Source: Pseudobdellovibrionaceae bacterium
GTDB taxonomy: Bacteria; Bdellovibrionota; Bdellovibrionia; Bdellovibrionales; Bdellovibrionaceae
Direction: 5' to 3'
Length of the DNA stretch: 64,000 nucleotides
NCBI GenBank assembly: GCA_019637955.1
Contig: JAHBUS010000001.1
Coordinates: 1-64,000, forward strand
A program made the position numbers and the translations under genes. The notes under the pieces are model-generated. The model saw nothing but the letters and a program-made list of their open reading frames with translations. It did not search any database and was not told where the DNA came from. Below, one piece after another: positions 1 to 8,841 of this stretch. Positions within the stretch are counted from its first letter, which is position 1, and the number at the start of each line of letters is the position of its first letter.

Positions 1-1
1 T

Positions 2-2827
2 GGGGTTGTCGGGTGCGACACGCTCACGAACATCTTGGGTTACACGCCCGCGAACGGAACCAACTACGTCGCCAAAGCGGGCGACACGATGACCGGCGCT
101 TTGAATTTACCCAGCAACGGCCTTGCGGTTGGCACCAATCAGCTCGTTGTGAGCGGTGGAAGCGTGGGTATCGGGACAGCCTCGCCGCAATCGGCTTTGC
201 ACGTGAATGGCAGCATTCAATTTGGCGATGACGGCAGCGCGTGCCCGGGCGCGGGCAATGTGAAACTCGGAGCGATGAGATACAATACCGGCAAAGTGCA
301 AGTGTGCCGCTCGACCGGCTGGACCCAACTCGGAGGATCGACGGCCTCCAGCTTCGCGGGCTACATTGGCGGCGGATCGATCGGCGCGGGCTCGACCAAT
401 TTTTCGGGCTACACCAAAGAGTTCGACGTGGGCGGTACCGACTTTAATGCCGCGACGGGAGTCTTTACGGCGCCGTCGTCGGGTCAGTATCTCTTTACGG
501 GAATGTCCCATGGCGTAACCGCTTCTTCGAACTGGTACATCCAGCTGCTTGTCAATGGGTCTGGGGCCTCCTACTACGGTTCACGCTTTAACCCCGGCGG
601 CACCAACCCGATGACCAACCTGTCGTACGTCGTGAATCTCAATGCGGGCGATACCGTTCAGCTTCAGATTATCAATGACGTGTCAGCAAGCAGCGTTCTG
701 GTTCGCTTCTCCGGAAGCAAATTGGACGGCGGCACGATCGGCGGCGGCTCGGCGGACAACCTCGGCAACGGGATTGCGACCAGCAACATCACGCTGGGCA
801 ATTACTGGCTCTCGGGCAGTGGCGGCGCGAGCGGGCTTCGCATCGATTCAAGCGGCAACGTCGGCGTGGGCCTCGCCACTCCGACCGAGCGCTTGGATGT
901 GAGCGGAAAAATCAAAGGCACCGAGCTCTGCATCGGCGCGGACTGCCGTTCATCTTGGCCCACGGGCGCGGGCGGAACGGTCACCAGCGTGACGAGCGCC
1001 AATGCCGACATCTCGGTGGCCACTACCACCACGACGCCCGTGCTGACGTTGAACGCCGGCACCGGCGCCAACCAAATTTTGAAACTCAACGGATCGGGCG
1101 CGCTCCCCGCCGTGAGCGGCGCAAACTTGACCAGCTTGAACGCATCGAGCTTGGCGAGCGGCACCGTTCCGACCTCACAACTTCCGACGGTCCCCGTCTC
1201 GAAAGGCGGGACCGGCTCCACGTCATTAAGCCCGAACCGACTGGTCGCGAGTGACGGCACCGGAGCTTCGATGGGCTCTTTCTTTTGTGCGGCCGGAGAG
1301 GTCCCGAAATTCGACGTGAGCGGCGTCTTGGGCTGCGCGACCATTTCGACTTTGCTGGGCTATACGCCCGCTAACGGCTCGAACTACGTCGCCAAAACGG
1401 GCGACACCATGACCGGAACTTTGACTTTGGCGAGCAATGGGCTGGTGGTCGGTTCCAACCAACTCGTTGTCAGCGGAGACAATGTCGGCGTGGGCGCCGC
1501 CTCCTCGAGCGAAAAACTCGAAGTCGCGGGCGCGATTAAAATCGGAACGACCTCAGGCACTCAAGACGGCACCATCCGTTGGAACGGAACAGATTTCCAA
1601 GGACGCGCCGGAGGAACTTGGAAATCGATGACCGGTGCGTCGACGACCAGCCCGCTCTCCTTCTCGGTTCATCGAAACGGGGTCGATCAAACCGTGACTA
1701 ACGGCGGGTGGAGCAAAGTCCTTTGGACCACCGTTGATTTCGATACGAACAGCAATTTTGCGAGTAGCCGCTACACTCCCGCCCTGGCCGGAAAATATCT
1801 CTTTAGTGGACAGGCCTATTGCAGCGACAACACCGCACACTGCTCGGTGGCCCTGTATAAAAACGGCGTCCAAGTCACCTACTCCTTTGGACGCACAACC
1901 TCCGCCGCGCCGACGTTCTCGCAGTTGATCGACATGAACGGGACGACCGACTACGTCGAGGTTTACGTTTACAACTCCGGCGGCACCACGTTAAGCGGCA
2001 ACAAAACACTCACTTATCTCAATGGTTTTCTAACGAGCTCGAGCACGACCGCCAGCTCAGGAAGCGGCACCAGCAACACCATTCCCGTTTGGGGCTCTAG
2101 CAACACGCTTGGCAACAGCCCGCTCACGGTCAGTTCAGGCAATGTGGGTCTCGGGACTGCGGCGCCCGGAGGAAAACTGGATGTCGTCGTGGCGACGGGA
2201 ACTGGACTTGATACCGACGGCACAGTGAATATCCAAGATGGGCAGACCAACCAACAGCGTCTGAAGCTCGGCGTGAACACGGCGGGGAACTACTCTTATA
2301 TCCAAAGCACGCAGACAAATGTCACGCAGAAGGCCTTGGCGCTGAATCCATTGGGTGGCAATGTCGGCATCGGCACCGCCGCTCCCACGGCGAAACTTGA
2401 AGTTGCGGGCGATATCAAAGCCACGGGCGGCGGAACCGTGGGCGCCACGCGCGTGATCGGAACTTGGGGAAGTGCCTCGACGAACATTCCGAACAACTCT
2501 TACACCTACGTTGGCGACTACATCACTTTGCCGGCCGGAAATTGGACCATCTGGTATGACACCTTCTACGACCACGATGGCACGGGCTTCACGGCAAGCA
2601 CCTACAATCATCCGGTTCTCTCAACATCTACCAGTAGCGCCAATTCCGTCGACAACGGCGGGCTCAACGGTTGCACAACGAGCTACTGCCCCATTAAGCA
2701 AATGTATTTTGTTTCACCGTCGACAACGACCACCTATTACGTCATCCACTACATCAATAGCTACGCAGGCTCGTGGGTCCGCATCCGTGCGGGCTGGGGT
2801 CACTTCTTCGCGATCAAAGCCAACTAG
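2..2827 (+). CDS. Fibre-like repeat protein with C1q-like domains (5' end outside window)
   Basis: The reading frame is open from the first bases, so this is the C-terminal part (about 941 residues) of a longer secreted protein. It is rich in Gly, Ser, Thr and Asn. A tail-fibre-type block LGYTPANG-NYVAK-GDTMTG occurs near the start and again near residue 450, and GIGTA-P type segments recur. Two regions (around residues 125-245 and 560-690) have the beta pattern of C1q/TNF-like domains, with a GQYLF or GKYLF strand followed by an LLVNG or LYKNG turn. Such modular proteins are usually surface adhesins or fibres; the exact role is unknown. It ends 3 bp before the convergent exchanger gene. The start lies outside the window; the TTG at 35 is only an internal codon. 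Confidence 0.75.
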   Translation, partial: GVVGCDTLTNILGYTPANGTNYVAKAGDTMTGALNLPSNGLAVGTNQLVVSGGSVGIGTASPQSALHVNGSIQFGDDGSACPGAGNVKLGAMRYNTGKVQVCRSTGWTQLGGSTASSFAGYIGGGSIGAGSTNFSGYTKEFDVGGTDFNAATGVFTAPSSGQYLFTGMSHGVTASSNWYIQLLVNGSGASYYGSRFNPGGTNPMTNLSYVVNLNAGDTVQLQIINDVSASSVLVRFSGSKLDGGTIGGGSADNLGNGIATSNITLGNYWLSGSGGASGLRIDSSGNVGVGLATPTERLDVSGKIKGTELCIGADCRSSWPTGAGGTVTSVTSANADISVATTTTTPVLTLNAGTGANQILKLNGSGALPAVSGANLTSLNASSLASGTVPTSQLPTVPVSKGGTGSTSLSPNRLVASDGTGASMGSFFCAAGEVPKFDVSGVLGCATISTLLGYTPANGSNYVAKTGDTMTGTLTLASNGLVVGSNQLVVSGDNVGVGAASSSEKLEVAGAIKIGTTSGTQDGTIRWNGTDFQGRAGGTWKSMTGASTTSPLSFSVHRNGVDQTVTNGGWSKVLWTTVDFDTNSNFASSRYTPALAGKYLFSGQAYCSDNTAHCSVALYKNGVQVTYSFGRTTSAAPTFSQLIDMNGTTDYVEVYVYNSGGTTLSGNKTLTYLNGFLTSSSTTASSGSGTSNTIPVWGSSNTLGNSPLTVSSGNVGLGTAAPGGKLDVVVATGTGLDTDGTVNIQDGQTNQQRLKLGVNTAGNYSYIQSTQTNVTQKALALNPLGGNVGIGTAAPTAKLEVAGDIKATGGGTVGATRVIGTWGSASTNIPNNSYTYVGDYITLPAGNWTIWYDTFYDHDGTGFTASTYNHPVLSTSTSSANSVDNGGLNGCTTSYCPIKQMYFVSPSTTTTYYVIHYINSYAGSWVRIRAGWGHFFAIKAN

Positions 2828-2829
2828 AT

Positions 2830-3384
2830 TCACATCGCCACGAGAATGGCGACGCCAAAAATCACGAAGAGCACGCAGGCAAAAATGCGCACGTAGGTCA
2901 TCGGGATCTTTTTGAGCAGCTTTTCGCCCAAGAAGATTGCCAGCGCATTCGAGGCGATCATCCCGGCGGTGGTCCCTAAGGTGACGATGGCCGCGCTGTC
3001 GTAGCGGGCGCCCAGCGCGATCGTGGCGAGCTGGGTTTTGTCTCCCATTTCGGCGATAAAAAAAGCGATCACGGTCGTGAAGAAAGCGCCGTAGCGACTT
3101 CCGGTTTTGATCTCGCCCTCTTTATCGGGAATCAAGATCCAGGCCGCGAAGGCGAAGAAGATGAGGGCCAACCCCCACTTCAGCGCCGTGGGACTGACGA
3201 GGCTCGCGACGTAGTTGCCAAACCAAGACGCCAGCGCATGATTTAAGAGCGTGGCGACGGTCACGCCCGCCAAGATGGTCCACGGCTTTTTATACCGGGC
3301 CGCGAGCACGAGCGAGAGCAATTGGGTTTTGTCACCCATTTCGCCGGCAAACACGAGCAAGAATGAATTGAGAAGAGCTTCCAA
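2830..3384 (-). CDS. TMEM165/GDT1 family (UPF0016) Mn2+/Ca2+ exchanger
   Basis: The product is an inner-membrane cation exchanger of about 184 residues. The family signature E-x-G-D-K-T occurs twice, as GEMGDKTQ near the N-terminus and AEMGDKTQ in the second half, each inside a three-helix repeat as expected for GDT1 proteins that export Mn2+. A longer frame reaches 3444, but its GTG lies inside an intrinsic terminator hairpin. The TTG at 3384, preceded by a GTGAGG ribosome-binding site, gives the normal family length of about 190 residues. The upstream riboswitch-like leader (3428-3580) supports a manganese role. A single-gene unit convergent with the fibre gene. Confidence 0.88.
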   Translation of the reverse strand: MEALLNSFLLVFAGEMGDKTQLLSLVLAARYKKPWTILAGVTVATLLNHALASWFGNYVASLVSPTALKWGLALIFFAFAAWILIPDKEGEIKTGSRYGAFFTTVIAFFIAEMGDKTQLATIALGARYDSAAIVTLGTTAGMIASNALAIFLGEKLLKKIPMTYVRIFACVLFVIFGVAILVAM

Positions 3385-3427
3385 AAAAACCTCACGTTCA
3401 GCCGCGAGGTCCTCTTTTTTCTGAATG

Positions 3428-3475
3428 AAAAAACGAGACGACACGGCAATTTAAAAATCACCTGTGTCAGTCTCG
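3428..3475 (-). terminator. Intrinsic terminator / riboswitch expression platform
   Basis: On the minus strand CGAGAC-T-GACAC pairs with GTGTC-GTCTCG across a 19-nt loop and is followed by TTTTTT. It lies between the aptamer blocks and the TTG start at 3384, so it would block transcription of the exchanger gene unless the aptamer competes for its 5' arm. Confidence 0.75.
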
Positions 3476-3580
3476 TCAGCGGGACCATGAAGATCCGCGA
3501 AATGCGCCGGGGGTTGTACCCAGTGTGTCGACGCATCCTTCAGGCTTTGGGGCCCGAACGACTACTCCCTAACTTTGGGC
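3456..3580 (-). promoter_or_regulatory. Probable yybP-ykoY (Mn2+) riboswitch aptamer
   Basis: Read on the minus strand, the leader of the GDT1 gene contains the blocks that mark this class: TTAGGGAGTAGTCG near the 5' end, a GTCGACACACT segment, and GACGAGACTGACAC at the 3' end, arranged around paired segments. The class is known to sit upstream of UPF0016/MntP-type genes and to sense Mn2+. The last block is also the 5' arm of the terminator at 3428-3475, the usual expression-platform overlap. Identified by eye; a covariance-model search would settle it. Confidence 0.68.
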
Positions 3581-3598
3581 AGAATACTCGAGAGGTTT

Positions 3599-4204
3599 TC
3601 AGTTGGCAAGCGGTCTCTCGATGAAGAGGTAAAACCGCGATTCCAGGTATCTTTGCATAAAGAAATGAGGCGCCGGGGTCTTGAGCTTTCGCTTCACCTC
3701 ACGCGCGCTGACGGCACGCAGACAATCCCCGTCCAAGATCTTTTGATGCTCGCACAGATCGGAGACCTCTTCATTGCGATCAAAATAGCGCACAAAAATT
3801 TCGACCACCCGCTCGTCTTGAACTTGCCGCGCTAGATCCGCGCGCAGCTCTTTTCCCAAAGGTTGAAGATACCAACATGGGCCCTGGCACTCGGCGGAGG
3901 GGTTGGTCCACAGATCGAGAACCACGGGCTTTTCGGGCGCTTTGTAGTTTGCGTGCGTCAGCCACGGGATCTGCGCCGGCAGACCTTGCTGATCGTCGGT
4001 GTACCAGATCACGGCTTTGGCTCCGTGAAGCTCCGGAAACAGACGGGTCGCGACATAATTTCCAATGAGACTCGGGTCGGCGCCGACCTCGGTCACCTTG
4101 ATCACGCCCGCGGGTTTGAGGGCGCCCCCGCTTCGCACAAGTCCCATCATGATCAGCGTTGCGATCATCAAGGCCAGACCCACAACAACGGCAATTGTTT
4201 TCAT
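3599..4204 (-). CDS. Hypothetical membrane-anchored protein
   Basis: The predicted protein has 201 residues, starting with one hydrophobic helix (about residues 4-24) that acts as a signal anchor, then a soluble domain with PVVLDLWTNPSAECQGPCW around residue 100. The ECQGPC segment could be a metal or disulfide site. No family is recognised. It is transcribed away from the exchanger leader. Several overlapping frames on the plus strand are treated as shadows because only this one has an anchor and normal composition. Confidence 0.6.
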   Translation of the reverse strand: MKTIAVVVGLALMIATLIMMGLVRSGGALKPAGVIKVTEVGADPSLIGNYVATRLFPELHGAKAVIWYTDDQQGLPAQIPWLTHANYKAPEKPVVLDLWTNPSAECQGPCWYLQPLGKELRADLARQVQDERVVEIFVRYFDRNEEVSDLCEHQKILDGDCLRAVSAREVKRKLKTPAPHFFMQRYLESRFYLFIERPLAN

Positions 4205-4294
4205 GTGACCAACTTCTCAATTTTGCAGAGGCAAGATCCCGAATGTCTTTGTGTCATGAAGCGAGTCCTCGCGTTTTGGACCAACCTTGAGAGT

Positions 4295-4383
4295 TGGTGC
4301 CCCGGGCCGGAATTGAACCGGCACGTCCCTTTCGAAACCCAGGATTTTAAGTCCTGTGCGTCTACCAATTTCGCCACCGGGGC
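4295..4383 (-). tRNA. tRNA-Leu (anticodon UAA)
   Basis: The minus strand folds as a class II tRNA with acceptor stem GCCCCGG/CCGGGGC, D-arm, anticodon stem CAGGA/TCCTG around loop CTTAAAA (anticodon TAA), a long variable arm typical of Leu, T-arm with GTTCAATTC, and an encoded CCA end. Confidence 0.95.
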
Positions 4384-4456
4384 TTGCAAGATCCCGCCAG
4401 TTGACCATCCTTTCCGCCCCTTGACAAGAGAGGACGCCTGGCTTCTGATCAGCCTG

Positions 4457-5146
4457 ATGAACTCTGCCCCCATGCCCCGCCGCCTCAGCGAAGCGTTTGC
4501 CTCTTTGATTGGCTTAAAGGGTCTCTTTATCGTGGTGTATTTTGCGTTTTCGATGACCTTGGATCAAACCTTGACGGGCTTGATGGAATCCGAACTGCTC
4601 AATCCCGACGGCGCCTCGGCGATTATTTGGGTTTACGGAGGCTTGTCGTTCGTGCTGGGCCTACTGACCCCACTTGTCATGGCCTTTGTCATCATTTCGG
4701 CTTGGCGCTTCCCGCACGAGAGCACCTTTGATGTCGCCCAGAAGCATTTGGGCTATTTGGTCAAAGAAGAGATGCGCGTGATGGGGAAATCTCTGCTCTG
4801 GGGCCTGCTGCTCTTGATCCCTGGCCTGATCCGTTTTTTTCAATGCCTCTTCGTTCCGTTCGTGGTGCTTCTTGACCCCCAGTATCAAAGGGGTGAGGTC
4901 GATGCTCTGCAGGCCTCGTGGTCCCGCGTGAAACGCGTTTGGGCTCGCCTCCTTGGTTTGTTCATTTTTTTTGGTCTCGTCACGCCTTTGCTCATGACGT
5001 TCTTCGATGGCTACCGCTCGATCCTCGAGCAACCGCTCACGGCTCTGCCTTTGTTCCTCGTTGAACTCACGGTCTTGATCGTGTTTCAATGGAGCGTTCT
5101 GAAAACATGGGAGAAAGCCAATGAACCTCATATTTCCATGGTCTGA
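4457..5146 (+). CDS. Hypothetical polytopic membrane protein
   Basis: A 229-residue protein with about five hydrophobic segments (near residues 20-40, 55-85, 115-140, 165-190 and 200-220). The open frame continues upstream through the tRNA-Leu region, so the ATG at 4457 is the most sensible start; 4472 is an alternative. Its 3' end overlaps the guaB-like gene by 26 bp, suggesting co-transcription. No functional family is recognised. Confidence 0.6.
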   Translation: MNSAPMPRRLSEAFASLIGLKGLFIVVYFAFSMTLDQTLTGLMESELLNPDGASAIIWVYGGLSFVLGLLTPLVMAFVIISAWRFPHESTFDVAQKHLGYLVKEEMRVMGKSLLWGLLLLIPGLIRFFQCLFVPFVVLLDPQYQRGEVDALQASWSRVKRVWARLLGLFIFFGLVTPLLMTFFDGYRSILEQPLTALPLFLVELTVLIVFQWSVLKTWEKANEPHISMV

Positions 5147-6167
5147 GATCAAACTTCGCGGCCGCGGCCTCACCTTCGACGACGTTCTTCTTGTCCCTCG
5201 CAAATCGGAAGTGCGCTCACGCCGTGACCCCAGCCTGAAATCGCGCCTCACCAAAAAAATCGAAATCGAAACCCCGCTCATCAGCGCGAACATGGACACC
5301 ATCACCGAAGCCGACATGGCTTTTGCGATGGCGGAGCTGGGCGCGGTGGGCATTCTTCACCGCTTTTTGTCGACCGAAGCGCAGTGTGAGCAGGTGCGCG
5401 CGCTCAAAGCAAAAGGCGTGAAGGTTCTTGCGGCCTCGATCGGCGTGACCGAAGACGACCGCGAACGCGCCAAAGCCTTGCTCAAAGCGGGCGCGAATTT
5501 ACTCACGCTCGACATCGCCCACGGCCACTCGGTCGCGATGCTCGAGACCATGAAGTGGCTCAAAGATCTCTCACCTGAAACTGAAATCATCGCGGGCAAT
5601 GTCGCCACCCCCGAAGCCACCGAAGAACTCATCGAGGCGGGCGCGGATGCGATCAAGGTTGGCATTGGCCCCGGCTCGATGTGCACCACTCGAATTATCA
5701 CGGGTAACGGCGTTCCGCAGCTGACCGCCATCGCTCTTTGCGCCGAAGCGGCCGAAGGCACCAACGTGCCGGTTATTGCCGACGGCGGCATCCGCACGAG
5801 CGGCGACATCGTCAAGGCGTTCGCGGCGGGCGCCTCGACCATCATGCTCGGCAGCATGCTCTCGGGCACCATCGAAACTCCCGGCGAAATCAAAAACGGA
5901 AAAAAACTTTACCGCGGCATGGCCTCGCGCTCGGCGCAGGACTCTTGGCGCGGCGGCGTTCCTAAAGGCATGGCGCCCGAGGGCGAAAGCACGCAAGTCT
6001 CGGTCAAGGGTCACGTCAAAGACGTGATCTTCGAACTCACGGGAGGCCTGCGCTCGGGAATGTCGTACTTGAATGCCCAGACCTTGAGCGACGTTCGCAC
6101 GCAGGCGCGGTTCATCGAAATGTCGAATGCGGGCATCCGCGAGTCTCACGCCCACGGCGTGAAGTGA
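5121..6167 (+). CDS. guaB: IMP dehydrogenase/GMP reductase family protein, CBS-less
   Basis: A (beta/alpha)8 purine enzyme of 348 residues that would oxidise IMP to XMP in guanine nucleotide synthesis. The N-terminus shows [10 protein letters not shown], the catalytic cysteine lies in GPGSMCTTR, and the phosphate-binding [10 protein letters not shown] and LYRGMAS segments are present. The C-terminal flap (APEG, then GGLRSGMSY) resembles IMP dehydrogenase more than GMP reductase. The usual tandem CBS domain of about 120 residues is absent, which explains the short length (bacterial GuaB is about 490). It overlaps the upstream membrane-protein gene and is followed 7 bp later by murI. Confidence 0.85.
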   Translation: MNLIFPWSEIKLRGRGLTFDDVLLVPRKSEVRSRRDPSLKSRLTKKIEIETPLISANMDTITEADMAFAMAELGAVGILHRFLSTEAQCEQVRALKAKGVKVLAASIGVTEDDRERAKALLKAGANLLTLDIAHGHSVAMLETMKWLKDLSPETEIIAGNVATPEATEELIEAGADAIKVGIGPGSMCTTRIITGNGVPQLTAIALCAEAAEGTNVPVIADGGIRTSGDIVKAFAAGASTIMLGSMLSGTIETPGEIKNGKKLYRGMASRSAQDSWRGGVPKGMAPEGESTQVSVKGHVKDVIFELTGGLRSGMSYLNAQTLSDVRTQARFIEMSNAGIRESHAHGVK

Positions 6168-6174
6168 GGGCGGC

Positions 6175-6975
6175 ATGAAGGCGGCGATCGGCGTTTTTGA
6201 TTCGGGTGTCGGCGGGCTCACGGTGTTGAAAAGTCTTCGGACCGCCTTTCCTCAGCAAGAGTTCATCTATTTGGGCGACACCGCCCGCCTTCCCTACGGA
6301 ACCAAATCGGCGGACACCATCCGTCAGTACTCGCTGCAGAACGTGCGTTTTCTCGCGCATCAGGGCGTGCAGGCCGTGGTGGTCGCCTGCAATTCGGCGA
6401 GCACGCAGATCACCGAACCCGAGATCGAAGGCCTTCCGGTTTACAACGTCATCGATCCCGGAGTGCAAGCCGCGCTCGAAACCACGCAGAATCAATGCAT
6501 CGGGCTTCTGGGAACACGGGCGACCGTCGAGAGCCACGTTTACCAAACCCGTCTTAAAAAACAGGCGGCCTCCTTCGGCAAAAGCGATGTGCGCGTGTTC
6601 GCCCAGGCCTGTCCTCTGTTTGTCCCCTTGGCGGAAGAGGGCTGGACCTTGGATCCCATCACGAATCTCATCGTCTACCGTTACCTGCACCCGCTCTTGC
6701 TCGAAGAGATCGACACCTTGATCATGGGCTGCACGCACTACCCGATTTTGCGTGGCTCGATCGAGCGTGCCACCGGCAAGTCGGTGACCCTGGTGGATTC
6801 AGGCCACGCGCTTGCCGCCGTGCTTAAAAAAGATTTCGAATCCGGCCGACTCAAAGCCTCGGCCGAAGCGGGTTTGCGCGTTTTGATGACCGACCTCTCG
6901 AGCCATTTGCAAAAATGGGCTTTCGAAATTCTCGAGGAAACTTCACAGCCCATCGAAGTCGTCAATACCACTTGA
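6175..6975 (+). CDS. murI: Glutamate racemase
   Basis: Makes D-glutamate for peptidoglycan. The 266-residue protein has the family hallmarks: N-terminal IGVFDSGVGGLTVLK, the first catalytic cysteine in VVACNSAST, and the second in MGCTHYP. Length is normal. It follows the guaB-like gene by 7 bp and is probably co-transcribed with it. Confidence 0.96.
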   Translation: MKAAIGVFDSGVGGLTVLKSLRTAFPQQEFIYLGDTARLPYGTKSADTIRQYSLQNVRFLAHQGVQAVVVACNSASTQITEPEIEGLPVYNVIDPGVQAALETTQNQCIGLLGTRATVESHVYQTRLKKQAASFGKSDVRVFAQACPLFVPLAEEGWTLDPITNLIVYRYLHPLLLEEIDTLIMGCTHYPILRGSIERATGKSVTLVDSGHALAAVLKKDFESGRLKASAEAGLRVLMTDLSSHLQKWAFEILEETSQPIEVVNTT

Positions 6976-7025
6976 TTCGACCCTCGAGTTCAGTATCGTG
7001 AAGCCATTCACCGGAGGAGTTCTCA

Positions 7026-7559
7026 ATGGGTCCGTTTTTATTTTTCGCCGCGACTCTCTTTTTCACCACGTTGGCTCCGGCCGCTTACACCGATTGCCGC
7101 GAGTATGGTTACACCCATGCGGAGTGCAATGGTCAAAGCGATGCCTACATGAAGTGCCGCGAGCTCGGCATCGAGCACCTGGCCTGCAATGGCCAAGGTT
7201 TTGAGTATCTCACTTGCCGCCGTGCCGGTTTTGATCACGCCTCGTGTGACGGACAAGACAGCGCGTACTTGCTCTGCCGCCAAGCGGGTTATGACCACGC
7301 GTCTTGCCAGAATCAGTTTCGCGGGTACCCTTCGTGCCGGCGCGCCGGTTTTGATCACGGATCCTGCTCACTGCAAGCCCCGCATTATCCGGTTTGCCGT
7401 CAGGCTGGGTTTGACCACGCGAGCTGCAGTCTGCAACCGCCCGCCTACCCGGGCTGCCGCCGTGCGGGCTTTTCGCATGAAGACTGCGACCGCCAGTCTT
7501 ACGAATTCATCCGCTGCCGTCAGGCCGGATTTAAACAAGATGAGTGCAAGGGGCAATAA
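7026..7559 (+). CDS. Secreted protein of eight 20-residue cysteine repeats
   Basis: The first about 18 residues form a signal peptide (FLFFAATLFFTTLAPA). The rest is eight tandem units of exactly 20 residues (the last truncated) with consensus CR-x-AGF-x-H-x-x-C-x-x-Q followed by six linker residues. Two cysteines per unit, 11 residues apart, suggest one disulfide per repeat and a rod-like periplasmic or secreted protein. A strong ribosome-binding site GGAGG precedes the ATG. Not assigned to a known family. The next gene, lysA, is convergent. Confidence 0.75.
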   Translation: MGPFLFFAATLFFTTLAPAAYTDCREYGYTHAECNGQSDAYMKCRELGIEHLACNGQGFEYLTCRRAGFDHASCDGQDSAYLLCRQAGYDHASCQNQFRGYPSCRRAGFDHGSCSLQAPHYPVCRQAGFDHASCSLQPPAYPGCRRAGFSHEDCDRQSYEFIRCRQAGFKQDECKGQ

Positions 7560-7562
7560 GAC

Positions 7563-8813
7563 TTAGAGGTCGTCCCACAGAACTTCAGGAACGGCGCCCA
7601 GCAGATTGTAATTGCTCGCCAGAACGGCGCCGTAGGCTCCCGCTTCGCCGATGATGGCCAAGTCGCCTTCGCGCGGGTCGATGAACTCGCGCAAAGTTCC
7701 GAGCGTGTCGCTCGACTCACAGACGGGACCCACCACATCGTAGACCGCGCTCGCGCCCTCACGTGCGGGGACCAATTCAATGCGGTGATACGCTTGGTAC
7801 AGCATCGGACGGAGCAAAGCGTTCATGCCGGCGTTGAGAATCAGAAAATTTTTGTACGGCGTGCGCTTCACGTACTCGATTCGCGTGACGAGAGCCCCCG
7901 CGCGCGCCACCCAGAACCTTCCAGGCTCAAAGTGCAGTTCGCCCGGGTAACCCTTGAGGGCCGAGGCCAGCGTGCGTGCGTACTTCAGTAAAACTTGAGA
8001 ATCCTCGTCTTCGGAGCCCTTGTAGGCGATACCGACGCCGCCGCCCACATCCAGCGACTTGATCTTGAGGCCGCGGTTTTTCAGCTGCTGTTCGACGGCC
8101 AAAGTTTTTTGAATGGCATCGCCCAAAGCCGCAAAATCCAAAAGCTGCGAGCCGATGTGCAAACTCAAGCCTTGGAAATCCAAGAACTCCGGATTTTGAA
8201 GAATCACGTCGGCCATCTCGGGAAGATCCAGCGCATCGACGCCGAACTTATTCTCGCGAAAACCCGTCGCGATGTAGGGATGGGTTTCGGCTTTCACCTC
8301 GGGGTTGAAACGGATCGCGAGGCGCGCCGTCTTCTTGAGAGATTTTGCGACCTCCAGGATGCGCACGAGCTCCGGAAGACTCTCGACATTGAGTTGACCC
8401 ACACCGGCTTCGAGAGCTTTTTGGATTTCGTTTTTGGATTTCGCGACGCCCGAGAACACGACATCGGCGCTCTTAAAACCGTGATCCAGGGCCCATTGCA
8501 TTTCACCGCCACTCACCACGTCGACGCCGTAGCCTTCACCCGCGAGCATCTGGAGCAGAGCGGGATGGTTGTTCGACTTCATGGCGAAATGAAAATAGAG
8601 CGGCTGCTCGAGGTGCTCGGCAAGGACCTTGCGGTAGGCCGCCGCGCGTGACTGGACGACCGCGAGCGACAGAACGTACGCGGGCACGGCGGCGGAGGCC
8701 GCTTTGAGCGTGGCTTCGAGAGGCCTTCCGGCGAACGAAAGCTCACCTTTGGGGCCCTTTTCGAGCCCTTTTACCCATGGAACCTTGACCTCGCTGGCGG
8801 AATCCGATTTCAT
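7563..8813 (-). CDS. lysA: Diaminopimelate decarboxylase
   Basis: PLP-dependent enzyme that converts meso-diaminopimelate to L-lysine. The PLP lysine lies in YFHFAMKSNNHP; SLHIGSQ, DVGGGVGI, HFEPGRF and the C-terminal VCESSDTLG (the substrate-contact cysteine motif) are all present. The frame extends to 8885, but the ATG at 8813 gives 416 residues, normal for LysA, and keeps the start clear of the divergent carboxypeptidase gene at 8842. The neighbours dapD and the M14 peptidase place it in diaminopimelate/cell-wall metabolism. Confidence 0.95.
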   Translation of the reverse strand: MKSDSASEVKVPWVKGLEKGPKGELSFAGRPLEATLKAASAAVPAYVLSLAVVQSRAAAYRKVLAEHLEQPLYFHFAMKSNNHPALLQMLAGEGYGVDVVSGGEMQWALDHGFKSADVVFSGVAKSKNEIQKALEAGVGQLNVESLPELVRILEVAKSLKKTARLAIRFNPEVKAETHPYIATGFRENKFGVDALDLPEMADVILQNPEFLDFQGLSLHIGSQLLDFAALGDAIQKTLAVEQQLKNRGLKIKSLDVGGGVGIAYKGSEDEDSQVLLKYARTLASALKGYPGELHFEPGRFWVARAGALVTRIEYVKRTPYKNFLILNAGMNALLRPMLYQAYHRIELVPAREGASAVYDVVGPVCESSDTLGTLREFIDPREGDLAIIGEAGAYGAVLASNYNLLGAVPEVLWDDL

Positions 8814-8841
8814 GGCGCCATTCTTATCAGGAGTCGCTCGA

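Noticed and set aside
5571-6221. Long minus-strand frames opposite guaB, dapD and other core genes
   Set aside because: Typical antisense shadows of high-GC genes: Arg/Ala/His-rich products without signals.
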